Shown here piece by piece: positions 11,217 to 18,607 of a stretch of DNA of 64,000 nucleotides. This DNA is from Nitrospira defluvii (GTDB lineage Bacteria > Nitrospirota > Nitrospiria > Nitrospirales > Nitrospiraceae), in NCBI GenBank assembly GCA_000196815.1, contig FP929003.1, forward strand, positions 1-64,000, written 5' to 3'. Positions within the stretch are counted from its first letter, which is position 1; every line of letters starts with the position of its first letter. The translations under genes and the position numbers were made by a program. The notes beneath the pieces are model-generated. The model had not been told where the DNA came from. It ran no database searches and was given only the letters and a program-made list of their open reading frames with translations.

Positions 11217-12101
11217 ATGCGAACAGACACATCCATCACGAAAGATCTTGTCGGAGTGTATCAGGCCGGGTCCCATCATATGGTCGGGGATGGGTTTCCC
11301 GTCCGCAACATGATTCCCGGCGCCGGCGTCGAGGAGCAGCTGTCGCCCTTCTTAATGCTCGACTATCTGGGCCCGCAGCAGTTCCCGCCGACCGACCGGC
11401 AGCTCGGGGTCGGCGAGCATCCCCATCGGGGATTTGAAACGGTCACCATTATGTATCATGGCAAGGTGGCGCATCGTGATTCGACAGGCAGCGGCGGCGT
11501 CATCGGTCCCGGCGATGTACAGTGGATGACGGCGGCCTCCGGTATCGTGCACGAAGAGTTGCATGAGAAGGAATTCGCGAGGCAGGGCGGCCTGTTGGAG
11601 GGTATCCAGCTCTGGGTCAATCTTCCGAAGGCGTACAAGATGACCGCGCCCCGATACCAGACGCTGGTTGACGCGGAGATTCCTGCGGTCGAGCTCGATG
11701 GAGGAGCCGGCCGGGTACGTGTGATCGCCGGGGAGTTTCGGAGCGTGAAAGGTCCGGCAAAGACGTTCAGCCCGGTCCATCTCTACGACCTGAGGTTGAA
11801 GGCGGGTCACCGGACCGAACTCGACTTGCCAGAGGGGTATAATTCGTCCCTGTTCGTGCTGCACGGACAGGTCGTCGTAAACGGGTCGCAGGCGGTGCAG
11901 GAAGTGGAAATCGCGCTGTTCGGTCAGCGAGGCGAACACGTTGTCGTGGAAGCGAAGCAGGATGCGACCATTCTCGTGCTGAGCGGTGAACCGATTGCCG
12001 AGCCGATCGCCCGGTACGGTCCGTTCGTGATGAACACGCGCGACGAAATTATCCAAGCCGTGCACGACTACCAGGCGGGAAAGATGGGGCATTTGTCATG
12101 A
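11217..12101 (+). CDS. Pirin family protein
   Basis: Pirins are bicupin metalloproteins; bacterial members can have quercetinase activity or act as redox-sensitive regulators. The 294-aa product shows the N-terminal cupin segment with PFLMLDYLGPQQF and GVGEHPHRGFETVTIMYHGKVAHRDS-type residues. The metal-ligand pattern H-x-H...H is visible (EHPHRG, then AHRDS and the later HEELHEKEF). The C-terminal half has the pirin_C pattern with VLSGEPIAEPIARYGPFVMN. A longer reading from 10944 exists, but the residues before MRTDTS are the shadow of the previous gene. The start is backed by GGAAGGAGGCACT. Its stop overlaps the next start by 4 bases. Confidence 0.93.
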   Translation: MRTDTSITKDLVGVYQAGSHHMVGDGFPVRNMIPGAGVEEQLSPFLMLDYLGPQQFPPTDRQLGVGEHPHRGFETVTIMYHGKVAHRDSTGSGGVIGPGDVQWMTAASGIVHEELHEKEFARQGGLLEGIQLWVNLPKAYKMTAPRYQTLVDAEIPAVELDGGAGRVRVIAGEFRSVKGPAKTFSPVHLYDLRLKAGHRTELDLPEGYNSSLFVLHGQVVVNGSQAVQEVEIALFGQRGEHVVVEAKQDATILVLSGEPIAEPIARYGPFVMNTRDEIIQAVHDYQAGKMGHLS

Positions 12102-12739
12102 CCGGTCAGGCGCTCACGGTCGATGTGTATTCGGACGTGGTGTGCCCCTGGTGTTACATCGGGAAACGGCGGCTGGAACAGGCGCTGGAATCAGTCCAGG
12201 CGCAGGCGACGGCGCGCATATTCTGGCGCCCGTTTCAGCTCAATCCGACCATGCCCAAGGCCGGCATGGATCGTCGGGTGTATCTCGAAACGAAGTTCGG
12301 CGGCCCTGGTGAAATGAAGGCGATCCAGGATCGCGTCGCAGCAGTGGGAACGAGTGTGGGCATCGAGTTCGCGTTCGACCGGATCGCGCGGACACCGAAC
12401 ACGTTCGATGCCCATCGACTGATCTGGTTCGCTCAGCAGCAGGGCCGTCAGGATGAGGTGGTTGAAGAACTGTTTCACGGGTACTTCACGGAGGGACTGC
12501 ATATAGGCCAGGCTGAGGTCCTGGTCTCCCTCGCCGTCCGTGCCGGATTGGATGGAGAAGCGGTCGGCCGCCTGCTGCAGGCGCAGGAGGGCGAGGATGC
12601 CGTGCGGCAGGAGGAGGCCCATGGCCATCAGCTGGGTATCAGAGGGGTTCCCTATTTCGTACTGAATGGAACGGCTGCGCTGTCCGGTGCCCAGCCGGTG
12701 GAGACGTTCGTCTCCGCGATTAAGCAGGTTGCCGGATAA
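12098..12739 (+). CDS. FrnE-like DsbA family oxidoreductase
   Basis: This 213-aa protein has a thioredoxin fold with an inserted helical domain. DVYSDVVCPWCYIGKRRLEQAL at the N-terminus includes the active-site CPWC and the KRRLE pattern of the FrnE branch. FQLNPTMP and RTPNTFDAHRLIWFAQQQG are family hallmarks, and GIRGVPYFVLNG near the C-terminus supplies the cis-proline loop. There is no signal peptide, so it acts in the cytoplasm. FrnE relatives are disulfide isomerases linked to oxidative stress tolerance. It overlaps the pirin gene by 4 bases, suggesting translational coupling. Confidence 0.93.
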   Translation: MTGQALTVDVYSDVVCPWCYIGKRRLEQALESVQAQATARIFWRPFQLNPTMPKAGMDRRVYLETKFGGPGEMKAIQDRVAAVGTSVGIEFAFDRIARTPNTFDAHRLIWFAQQQGRQDEVVEELFHGYFTEGLHIGQAEVLVSLAVRAGLDGEAVGRLLQAQEGEDAVRQEEAHGHQLGIRGVPYFVLNGTAALSGAQPVETFVSAIKQVAG

Positions 12740-12752
12740 GGAGGTCCCGCGA

Positions 12753-13202
12753 ATGGCGGTTCACGTGTATGGATGTAACCACATCGTCATTGAAGTCACC
12801 GACGCCAAGAAAGCCGTGAAGTTCTATGCAGACGTGTTCGGACTCAAGATGTTGCAAGGCGGAGAAGGCGCCGCATGGTGCAAACTGGGCGAACACCAAT
12901 TCCTGGCGATTTTTGAAGTCGAGCGACTGCAGCCGGATCGCGTGAAGCATTTCGGACTGATGGTGCGTGATGCGGAGCAGATCAAAGAAGTCCGGCGCAA
13001 GCTCACCAGGAAGTACAAGCTGAAGATGGAGCCGCATTTCCGCTGCGATTTCCGCGACCCCTGGGGAAACCGCATACAGGTCGGTGATCTGTCTGACGAG
13101 TCCCTGGTCTGGCTCCTCCCCTATCAGGAGGTCCAGAAGGCGGGCATTACATTTTCCAAGCCCTCGCGCGCTCGACAAGGAAAGGAGCGACAGGATGCCT
13201 GA
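12753..13202 (+). CDS. VOC family (glyoxalase-like) protein
   Basis: This 149-aa protein has a vicinal-oxygen-chelate fold. NHIVIEVTDAKKAVKFYADVFGLKM begins the first beta-alpha-beta-beta-beta unit, and FRDPWGNRIQVGDLSD is the typical end of the second. His in CNHIVIEV is the usual first metal ligand. VOC proteins include glyoxalases, dioxygenases and antibiotic-binding proteins, and the substrate is not evident. The ATG at 12753 was preferred over a longer reading from 12666 because GATAAGGAGGTCCC is an ideal SD and the extra residues are unrelated. It overlaps the next gene by 8 bases. Confidence 0.85.
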   Translation: MAVHVYGCNHIVIEVTDAKKAVKFYADVFGLKMLQGGEGAAWCKLGEHQFLAIFEVERLQPDRVKHFGLMVRDAEQIKEVRRKLTRKYKLKMEPHFRCDFRDPWGNRIQVGDLSDESLVWLLPYQEVQKAGITFSKPSRARQGKERQDA

Positions 13203-13653
13203 TTTAGAGAAGGTTCGACCGCTTGCGAAAGATCTCACCAAGACCTATCCTCGCAGCCCCCGGGAAATGCTGGGGGGATATGTCATCGGCGCGCGTTGCG
13301 CGGACAAGTGCCGGGCGTTTCTCCTGGGCATCAACGGAGACTATAACTATTGGCCCTGCTCGTTAGCCGGCATGCTGTTTTCGTTTACAGGCATCACTCC
13401 TGATCAGTTCAAAGACGTCGTGGCCACCGGGGCGAACGATGAGGAGTTGGCTGTCTGGCTCAAGGCTCAGAGCAAGGTACAGGACCAGCAGGCGATCATT
13501 CAGTGGAACAACAGGATGCGGGACCAGCGTCTGTCGGAGATGGCGCCTTCGGTGCAGGCCTATATGGAAGACTACATCCCGAAATATGTGCCGGGCCACC
13601 GCCCCGTCTACGTGTATTTCGATGTGTACGATCTGGAAGAGAAGCGTTTCTGA
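13195..13653 (+). CDS. DUF5069 family protein
   Basis: This 152-aa protein matches the DUF5069 pattern as I know it. YPRSPREMLGGYVIGARCADKCRA near the N-terminus is the family signature, and the central LAGMLFSFTGIT and NNRMRDQRLSEM segments also fit. The family has no established function and is common in Nitrospirae, Planctomycetes and cyanobacteria. There is no signal peptide or membrane segment. The ATG at 13195 is preceded by AAAGGAGCGACAGG. It overlaps the VOC gene and belongs to the same operon. Its presence between VOC and Rieske-flavodoxin genes suggests a part in the same stress response, but that is inference. Confidence 0.85.
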   Translation: MPDLEKVRPLAKDLTKTYPRSPREMLGGYVIGARCADKCRAFLLGINGDYNYWPCSLAGMLFSFTGITPDQFKDVVATGANDEELAVWLKAQSKVQDQQAIIQWNNRMRDQRLSEMAPSVQAYMEDYIPKYVPGHRPVYVYFDVYDLEEKRF

Positions 13654-13689
13654 CACACGGATGTGTGCTGACACCTGAAGGAATTCGAC

Positions 13690-14796
13690 ATGCCGGATGC
13701 GACATGGACTGAGATCGGATCGGTCGATGAACTCAAGCAGCGCCCCCTCCAGCAGATCGTCTGCGGTCAGACGAAGCTGGCCCTGTCGTACAAGGACGGC
13801 CGGTTCGCGGCGATCTCAGGGGTCTGCAATCATATCGGCGGGCCGCTGGGTGAGGGACGGCTCGAGGGCGACTACGTCGTCTGCCCCTGGCACTACTGGA
13901 AGTTTCACCATCGGACCGGCCAGGGCGAGCCCGGATACGAAGGCGATCAGGTTGCAACCTATGCTGTGAAGGTGGAGGATGGGCGCGTCTTTGTCGATCT
14001 GACGCCGGTCACGAAGCGACAGAAGCTGCCGAAACAATCGCACCCGCTGGCACGTCCGATCGTTCGAGCCGACGGTCCCGTTCGTGTGCTGGGCCTTGCC
14101 ACGACGGCGATGACGGCGGACCAGCCGCGCTTTAGCGCCTCCGATTCCCTGCTGGAGGAAGCACTCGCGTATGCGCACGAACACCTGCAGCTCGACACGC
14201 AACTGATCAAGCTTCGGGACCTGTCGTTCCGGGCCTGTGAAGGGTTTTATTCCAAGGCAGCGGAAGCCTGTACCTGGCCCTGCTCGATCACGCAGATGGA
14301 TCCGACCGATCAAATGGACCGGGTGTACGAGGCCGTGGTGCATTGGGCGGATGTGATTCTCGTCTCGACACCGATCCGATGGGGCGGCGCCAGCAGCCTC
14401 TATTACAAAATGGTCGAACGGATGAACTGCATTCAGAATCAGGAGACGATCGCCAACAGGCATCTGCTCAAGAACAAAGTTGCCGCATTCATCATTATGG
14501 GCGGACAGGACAATGTCCAAGGGGTCGCCGGCCAACTGATGACTTTTTTTGCCGAGGTCGGCTGCCAGTTCCCGCAGTTTCCGTTTATCGCCCATTCGCG
14601 CGGATGGAGCGCGGAGGATATGGAGCGGAATAACAGCGAGGTGCAGAACAGCCGGGAGTTGCGCGAAGGGGCTCAGGCGCTCGTCGGACGCGCGGCGGAA
14701 ATGGCGAGGCTCATGGTGGAGGGGCAACTGGCAATGCATCCGCTCGCCCGGGGTGGCCGCAAGGCGCATCAATTGGATAGTGAACCGACGGGATAA
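13690..14796 (+). CDS. Rieske ferredoxin - flavodoxin/NADPH-FMN reductase fusion
   Basis: This 368-aa protein has two domains. Residues about 1-105 form a Rieske [2Fe-2S] domain with the two ligand motifs CNHIGG and CPWHYWKFH. After a short Pro/Lys linker, residues about 125-345 resemble NADPH-dependent FMN reductase/flavodoxin-type proteins: VLGLATTA, then ILVSTPIRWGGASSLYYKMVERMN and AAFIIMGGQDNVQGVAGQ. The combination implies electron flow between flavin and Rieske cluster in one chain. The substrate is unknown, with quinones or nitro compounds as possibilities. It sits mid-operon, 36 bases after DUF5069. The C-terminal HPLARGGRKAHQLDSEPTG tail looks unstructured. Confidence 0.85.
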   Translation: MPDATWTEIGSVDELKQRPLQQIVCGQTKLALSYKDGRFAAISGVCNHIGGPLGEGRLEGDYVVCPWHYWKFHHRTGQGEPGYEGDQVATYAVKVEDGRVFVDLTPVTKRQKLPKQSHPLARPIVRADGPVRVLGLATTAMTADQPRFSASDSLLEEALAYAHEHLQLDTQLIKLRDLSFRACEGFYSKAAEACTWPCSITQMDPTDQMDRVYEAVVHWADVILVSTPIRWGGASSLYYKMVERMNCIQNQETIANRHLLKNKVAAFIIMGGQDNVQGVAGQLMTFFAEVGCQFPQFPFIAHSRGWSAEDMERNNSEVQNSRELREGAQALVGRAAEMARLMVEGQLAMHPLARGGRKAHQLDSEPTG

Positions 14797-14825
14797 GCGG
14801 GATCGATTCGCAAGGAGGCGGGATC

Positions 14826-15248
14826 ATGTCAGGTCAGGATCACATGTGCGCGCACCTGGGCAATCTGTCGCGGTCATTGCTGCGTCTGCACAAGGCGTTG
14901 CTGGACAGCGAACGGGTTTCCTATGAGCGGGTGCATGGGCGGATCGAGACGAACGGCGCGTTCTTTCAGCTTGTGTTGGGCGACGCGTGGTTCGCCTGGT
15001 TGCGCCCCCTGTCTCAATTGATGGTGAAGCTCGATGAGTTGTCAGAGGAGAAAGAGATGCCTGATCGAGCGGAGATCACGGTGGTGATCGACTCGGTGCG
15101 GACCATGTTGACACCGTCCGAAGAAGGGAATGGATTCGGCCGGCATTATTACGATGCGCTGCAGCGCGAGCCGGATGTGGTGCTGGCGCATGCGGCGGTC
15201 AGGGCGCTGCTCCGGACATCGTCGCCCGGGAAGGAATCGAGCACATGA
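14826..15248 (+). CDS. Protein of unknown function
   Basis: I do not recognise this 140-aa protein. It looks soluble and helical: NLSRSLLRLHKALLDSERVSYERVHG, then NGAFFQLVLGDAWFAWLRPLSQLMVKLDEL. It has no signal peptide. An ideal ribosome-binding site, AAGGAGGCGGGATC, precedes the ATG, and the stop overlaps the next gene's start (ATGA), so it is certainly translated as part of the redox operon. The FQLVLGDAWFAWLRPLSQL stretch resembles small helical proteins seen beside pirin or VOC genes, but I cannot name a family with confidence. Confidence 0.75.
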   Translation: MSGQDHMCAHLGNLSRSLLRLHKALLDSERVSYERVHGRIETNGAFFQLVLGDAWFAWLRPLSQLMVKLDELSEEKEMPDRAEITVVIDSVRTMLTPSEEGNGFGRHYYDALQREPDVVLAHAAVRALLRTSSPGKESST

Positions 15249-15691
15249 AAGCGCACTATCTCGGCCATGTCGTGTTCTATGTGAAAGATCTTGGGCGGTC
15301 GCTGGCCTTTTATCGCGATCTGCTTGGATTCCAGGAAGTGGGGAGAATTTTCAATGGCGCAGCGGCGGCGCTCACATCCGGCCGCACGCATCATGAACTG
15401 CTGTTGATTCAAGTGGGCGATGCGCCAGGGCCTCCATCCGGGCGACGTCGAGGCCTCTATCATATCGGCATCAAAGTCGGCGATAGCCTCGATGCGCTGA
15501 GGGCGGCGAAGCGGGAGTTGGAATCCGCCGGCGTCTCCATCGACGGAATGAGCGACCACACGGTGAGCCAAAGTTTGTACTTGCGGGATCCGGACGGCAA
15601 TGAGGTCGAGCTGTACGTGGACGCGGACGAAGCCTTGTGGAAAAATAATCCGTCGGCTGTCCTTGCGCCCATCAAGCCGCTGTCGCTCTAG
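15245..15691 (+). CDS. VOC family protein (extradiol dioxygenase/glyoxalase-like)
   Basis: This 148-aa vicinal-oxygen-chelate protein resembles catechol 2,3-dioxygenase-type small proteins. YLGHVVFYVKDLGRSLAFYRDLLGF is the N-terminal unit, with His in LGHVVF as the likely metal ligand. HHELLLIQVG and GLYHIGIKVGDS supply the central ligand His, and YLRDPDGNEVELYVD the C-terminal Glu. These four positions fit an intact metal site. It is the ninth and last gene of the redox operon and overlaps its predecessor by 4 bases. Its stop codon TAG lies inside the left terminal sequence of repeat copy 3. Confidence 0.88.
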   Translation: MKAHYLGHVVFYVKDLGRSLAFYRDLLGFQEVGRIFNGAAAALTSGRTHHELLLIQVGDAPGPPSGRRRGLYHIGIKVGDSLDALRAAKRELESAGVSIDGMSDHTVSQSLYLRDPDGNEVELYVDADEALWKNNPSAVLAPIKPLSL

Positions 15692-15796
15692 CAGGATGCG
15701 GAAGAAGACCGCCCGCGGCGTTCTCGCGTCGCTTCGAGGCTTCCCGTACCGCCCGAGTACGATTCGCCTCTTCGCTCGCTGCGGCCTGGCCAAGAT
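15688..15796 (-). repeat. Palindromic intergenic repeat, copy 3 (truncated)
   Basis: This copy is in the opposite orientation to copies 1 and 2. It starts with CTAGCAGGATGCGGAA, the same terminus as copy 4. The shared GGCGTTCTCGC block and the central hairpin region (CGTACC...GAGTACGATTCGCCTC) follow, and recognisable sequence ends at GCTGCGGCCTGGCCAAG. No matching right end is visible, so the copy looks truncated. The left end supplies the stop codon of the upstream VOC gene. The rest of the 333-base gap to 16024 holds no gene I can support. Confidence 0.75.
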
Positions 15797-16024
15797 CTGC
15801 CGGGCCGGATCACCTGTGTCCCTTTCTGCGGCAGGGCCCAGGTGGAGGTTGGCGCATTCCTCCTCAACGGTGTCGTACATGTCGTGCCGGCAAGTGGGAG
15901 AGCGAGCCGTTCGCCTGCTCAAGATGGCAGGGGATTTGCGTCTGATGTATGTAAGCGGGCGGGCCTCAGTGGGGTAAGAATGTGTGAGGAAGTGAAATCA
16001 TCCGGTTAAACAGGAGGGCAGAGC

Positions 16025-16261
16025 ATGGAAGAACCAGTCATTGCAGCGAAGCAGCCGGCGGTGTTGGAGTTGGAAGCAGGCACGCACTATTGGTGCCGGT
16101 GCGGGCGCTCGAAGCAGCAGCCCTTTTGTGATGGGTCTCACAAGGGAACCAGTTTCACGCCCATGGAGTTCACGACGACCGAAAAGAAAACGGTGGCGTT
16201 GTGCCAATGTAAGCACACCAAGAACCCTCCGTTTTGCGACGGGACGCACAAATCGCTCTGA
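16025..16261 (+). CDS. CDGSH iron-sulfur domain protein
   Basis: This 78-aa protein has two CDGSH-type motifs, CRCGRSKQQPFCDGSH and CQCKHTKNPPFCDGTH. Each has the three-Cys, one-His ligand set for a redox-active [2Fe-2S] cluster. It is a bacterial relative of the mitoNEET/Miner group, and the dual motif in one short chain matches the Miner-like class. The role is probably cytoplasmic electron or cluster transfer. The ATG at 16025 follows an AGGAGGGCAGAGC ribosome-binding site. A ferredoxin-reductase-like gene follows 45 bases downstream, a plausible redox partner. Confidence 0.93.
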   Translation: MEEPVIAAKQPAVLELEAGTHYWCRCGRSKQQPFCDGSHKGTSFTPMEFTTTEKKTVALCQCKHTKNPPFCDGTHKSL

Positions 16262-16306
16262 GCTCCCGATCGAGCGGCGTACAGCGCGTGACACAAGAGG
16301 TAAATC

Positions 16307-17047
16307 ATGGGTGAGGCGGTGAGCGAGAATGGGTATTCGATCAGGCTGACCGAACGCCGGCTGGTGGCGGAAGGGACGATGGCGTTCCATTTCGAGAAGC
16401 CGACGCAGTTTGCATTCACGCCGGGTCAGTTTGTCGACCTGACGCTGCCAGAGCCCTCTGAGACCGATGCGGCGGGCAACACCAGGGCCTTTTCCATCGC
16501 GAGCGCACCGCAGGAATCGACCCTGATGGTGGCCACCCGGCTCCGCGATACGGCCTTCAAACGCGAACTGCAGCGTATGCCGATCGGCTCAATCGTCCGG
16601 ATGGAAGGGCCGTTCGGAAAATTGGTCCTGCATGCCGACCAGACCCGCCCTGCCGTCTTTCTGGCAGGCGGGATCGGCATAACCCCGTTTCGCAGCATGG
16701 TGGTGCAGGCGGCGATGCAGCGGTCGCCGCACCCCATGGTGCTGTTCTACTCCAACCGACGACCAGAGGATGCGCCGTTTCTGGACGAGTTGCAGGCCTT
16801 GCAGGACAAGAATCCCCACTATCGCTTCGTGGGCACCATGACCGAACCCGGGAAATCTTCCCGACCCTGGCAGGGCGAGAGGGGATACCTCAACGCGGCT
16901 CTGCTGTCCAAACACCTCGGAAATGTGGAGAAGCCGATCTATTACGTGGTCGGCCCGCCGGGTATGGTCGGTGCACTGCGGACGATGCTCAAAGAGGCCC
17001 GCATCGAAGACAGCGATATTCGAACCGAAAAGTTTGCAGGTTACTGA
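16307..17047 (+). CDS. Ferredoxin-NADP reductase-like FAD/NAD(P) oxidoreductase
   Basis: This 246-aa protein has the FNR superfamily layout: an N-terminal FAD-binding beta-barrel with RAFSIASAP (the RxYS-type FAD motif), then the NAD(P)-binding half with GGIGITPFRSMV and the C-terminal VVGPPGMVGALRTML. It lacks an iron-sulfur domain of its own, so it needs a separate partner. The CDGSH protein immediately upstream is the obvious candidate, which is inference. AAGAGGTAAATC precedes the ATG. A weak stem (CTGCGTT at 17075 with AACGCAG at 17089) lies after its stop without a T-run. Confidence 0.9.
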   Translation: MGEAVSENGYSIRLTERRLVAEGTMAFHFEKPTQFAFTPGQFVDLTLPEPSETDAAGNTRAFSIASAPQESTLMVATRLRDTAFKRELQRMPIGSIVRMEGPFGKLVLHADQTRPAVFLAGGIGITPFRSMVVQAAMQRSPHPMVLFYSNRRPEDAPFLDELQALQDKNPHYRFVGTMTEPGKSSRPWQGERGYLNAALLSKHLGNVEKPIYYVVGPPGMVGALRTMLKEARIEDSDIRTEKFAGY

Positions 17048-17257
17048 CGCAAGACGCCTTCATCCCGTCGTTGTCTGCGTTCTTTTGAAACGCAGGCAAT
17101 GATGCCCCCGCCTGCCGATACCGCCGCCCCAAAATCGTTCCGCTCCGGATCGTCCAGATCTGAAGTATGACCTGTTGGCCATGTATCGGTGAAGAACGCG
17201 CCATTCATCGAATCGGGCATGGGACTTTCCGCGATCTTCCCGCCGTGGCCTAGTGAC

Positions 17258-17272
17258 TGGCTTGGAATATGC
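17258..17272 (+). promoter_or_regulatory. Candidate sigma-54 (-24/-12) promoter
   Basis: The 307-base gap 17048-17354 holds no gene I can support. It contains TGGCTTG-GAAT-ATGC at 17258-17272, matching the sigma-54 pattern TGGCAcG-N4-tTGC at the invariant GG and GC and at most flanking positions. The expected start site would be near 17284, about 70 bases before the cytochrome gene. About 87 bases upstream is CCTGTTG (17171-17177) within TGACCTGTTGG, an 11-mer that recurs upstream of the sigma-54-like site at 33160. A sigma-54 activator gene lies at 24670-26751. The link between them is inference. Confidence 0.5.
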
Positions 17273-17354
17273 AGCGATCGCTGTCGGGACGTTCAGGGAG
17301 CAGCCCCGTGGCTTGCGGACACGTAGAGGTCGTATTGGATAGGGAGGAGACGCC

Positions 17355-17696
17355 ATGCAAGCGCCAAAATCAGTATGGATGGTGCCGGCCTTGATCCTGA
17401 CGGCATTCGTGCTGCTCGGGAATGTGGAACGCATCGCAGGGGCGACAGCTCAAGAGGCTCCCGAGCCTGGGTTTCGGTGGAAAGACGGAGCCGAAGTCTA
17501 TGCGAAGGTCTGCGCATTTTGTCATGAGGCCAAGGTCGGTCCGACGATTCGCGGCCGTGGCCTTGCCCCCGCCTACATCACATTCATCGTCCGCCACGGC
17601 AACCGGGCCATGCCGTCCTTCCGCGCGGCCGAAATCGAAGATGAATCGCTGGCGAAGGTGGCCGAGTATGTGTCCAAAGCTGCAGCCAATCAGTAG
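17355..17696 (+). CDS. Cytochrome c subunit, p-cresol methylhydroxylase type
   Basis: This 113-aa periplasmic cytochrome has a signal sequence (residues about 1-32). CAFCH at residues 53-57 attaches one haem, and Met86 in NRAMPSF is the likely distal ligand. In p-cresol methylhydroxylase the cytochrome PchC takes electrons from the flavoprotein PchF. The gene order here, cytochrome then unknown then FAD oxidase, matches the pchC-pchX-pchF order I recall from Pseudomonas putida. Electrons would pass to the periplasmic cytochrome pool. The ribosome-binding site is GGGAGGAGACGCC. I leave the symbol blank because orthology is inferred from context. Confidence 0.85.
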   Translation: MQAPKSVWMVPALILTAFVLLGNVERIAGATAQEAPEPGFRWKDGAEVYAKVCAFCHEAKVGPTIRGRGLAPAYITFIVRHGNRAMPSFRAAEIEDESLAKVAEYVSKAAANQ

Positions 17697-17710
17697 GGAG
17701 GGCTCACGCC

Positions 17711-18589
17711 ATGGAGATCGATCGACGCAACCTCATGAAAGGTTTGTTGGCGGGAGGAGCCCTGCTGGCGCTCGGGACTCCATCGTGGACGTTTGCGGAG
17801 GAGCCGGCCAGGAAGGCCAAGCGGTGCCTGCTCTTCCTGGGAGACAGCAATGTGGATGACCGGTTCGGGAACGGTGTCCGCGCGGCCTGCGCAGAGACTG
17901 GATACGATGGACTGGAGACGATGAAGGTAGACGGCGGACTCCTGTCCGATCCCGGCACTCTGGTGTCATTGCTCGAACAGACGAAAGGCGCGCGCTGGAT
18001 CGCCGTGATGGACGATGCGAGTGCGGCAGTCTTTCAGGAACTCGCTCGGACAGCCGGAGGCCGGCTGCTGTCGGTCGGTTCTCATACGTCTGCAAAGGAC
18101 GACGCCTGTCCGCTTCGGCATACGTGGCTCACGGCCTCATCTGCTCAGGGTGTTGGTGGCTTCCTTGTTTCCCGACTCATCGCGGCACGTGAAAGTGTTT
18201 CGATTACCGAAAGCTTCCTCAACGAGTCATCTGCCACGAGCAAACCAACCGGTTGGTCTGCACCGGGATTTTCTTCCTATCGGCGTGCCGGATCCGACGC
18301 GATGCATCTCCACTGTTCGGGACTGTCGCTCCTGGAAGGATGTGCACAGCTGGGCTTGACTGGAGGTGAGGGATGGACGCCCATCCCACCCCCCATCTCT
18401 GCCAGTGAAAGGGTCTCGCGGCAGTCTTTACAGTGGGTGGAATCCGTGGGGTATGCGGTGGCGGCTTCGGCTCTTGGAGTACAGTCGACTCAGGAGGCCT
18501 GCTCCACCCGCGCGTTCGTTCATCGAGCGTACAATCCCAACCCATTGCGGCCCACACAACGATTCGTCTCATTCGTGATGGATATGTAG
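17711..18589 (+). CDS. PchX-position periplasmic protein, Tat-type signal
   Basis: This 292-aa protein starts MEIDRRNLMKGLLAGGALLAL, with a twin-arginine-like signal (RRNLMKG) and a cleavage region near AFAEEP-type sequence (TFAEEPARK). The mature part has no motif I recognise: KRCLLFLGDSNVDD, WIAVMDDASAAVF and a Cys-containing tail (EACSTRAF). It lies between the cytochrome and FAD-oxidase genes, the same place as pchX, whose function is unknown to me. A folded, Tat-exported protein here may help assemble or export the flavocytochrome; that is inference. GGAGGGCTCACGCC precedes the ATG. Confidence 0.75.
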   Translation: MEIDRRNLMKGLLAGGALLALGTPSWTFAEEPARKAKRCLLFLGDSNVDDRFGNGVRAACAETGYDGLETMKVDGGLLSDPGTLVSLLEQTKGARWIAVMDDASAAVFQELARTAGGRLLSVGSHTSAKDDACPLRHTWLTASSAQGVGGFLVSRLIAARESVSITESFLNESSATSKPTGWSAPGFSSYRRAGSDAMHLHCSGLSLLEGCAQLGLTGGEGWTPIPPPISASERVSRQSLQWVESVGYAVAASALGVQSTQEACSTRAFVHRAYNPNPLRPTQRFVSFVMDM

Positions 18590-18607
18590 GCGGACAGGAG
18601 GATCAGC

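Noticed and set aside
15600-15977. Plus-strand reading of 125 aa after the VOC gene
   Set aside because: It overlaps the VOC gene in another frame and runs through the repeat copy.
17075-17095. CTGCGTT...AACGCAG hairpin as terminator
   Set aside because: The stem has only 7 bp and no T-run, so I do not call it a terminator.
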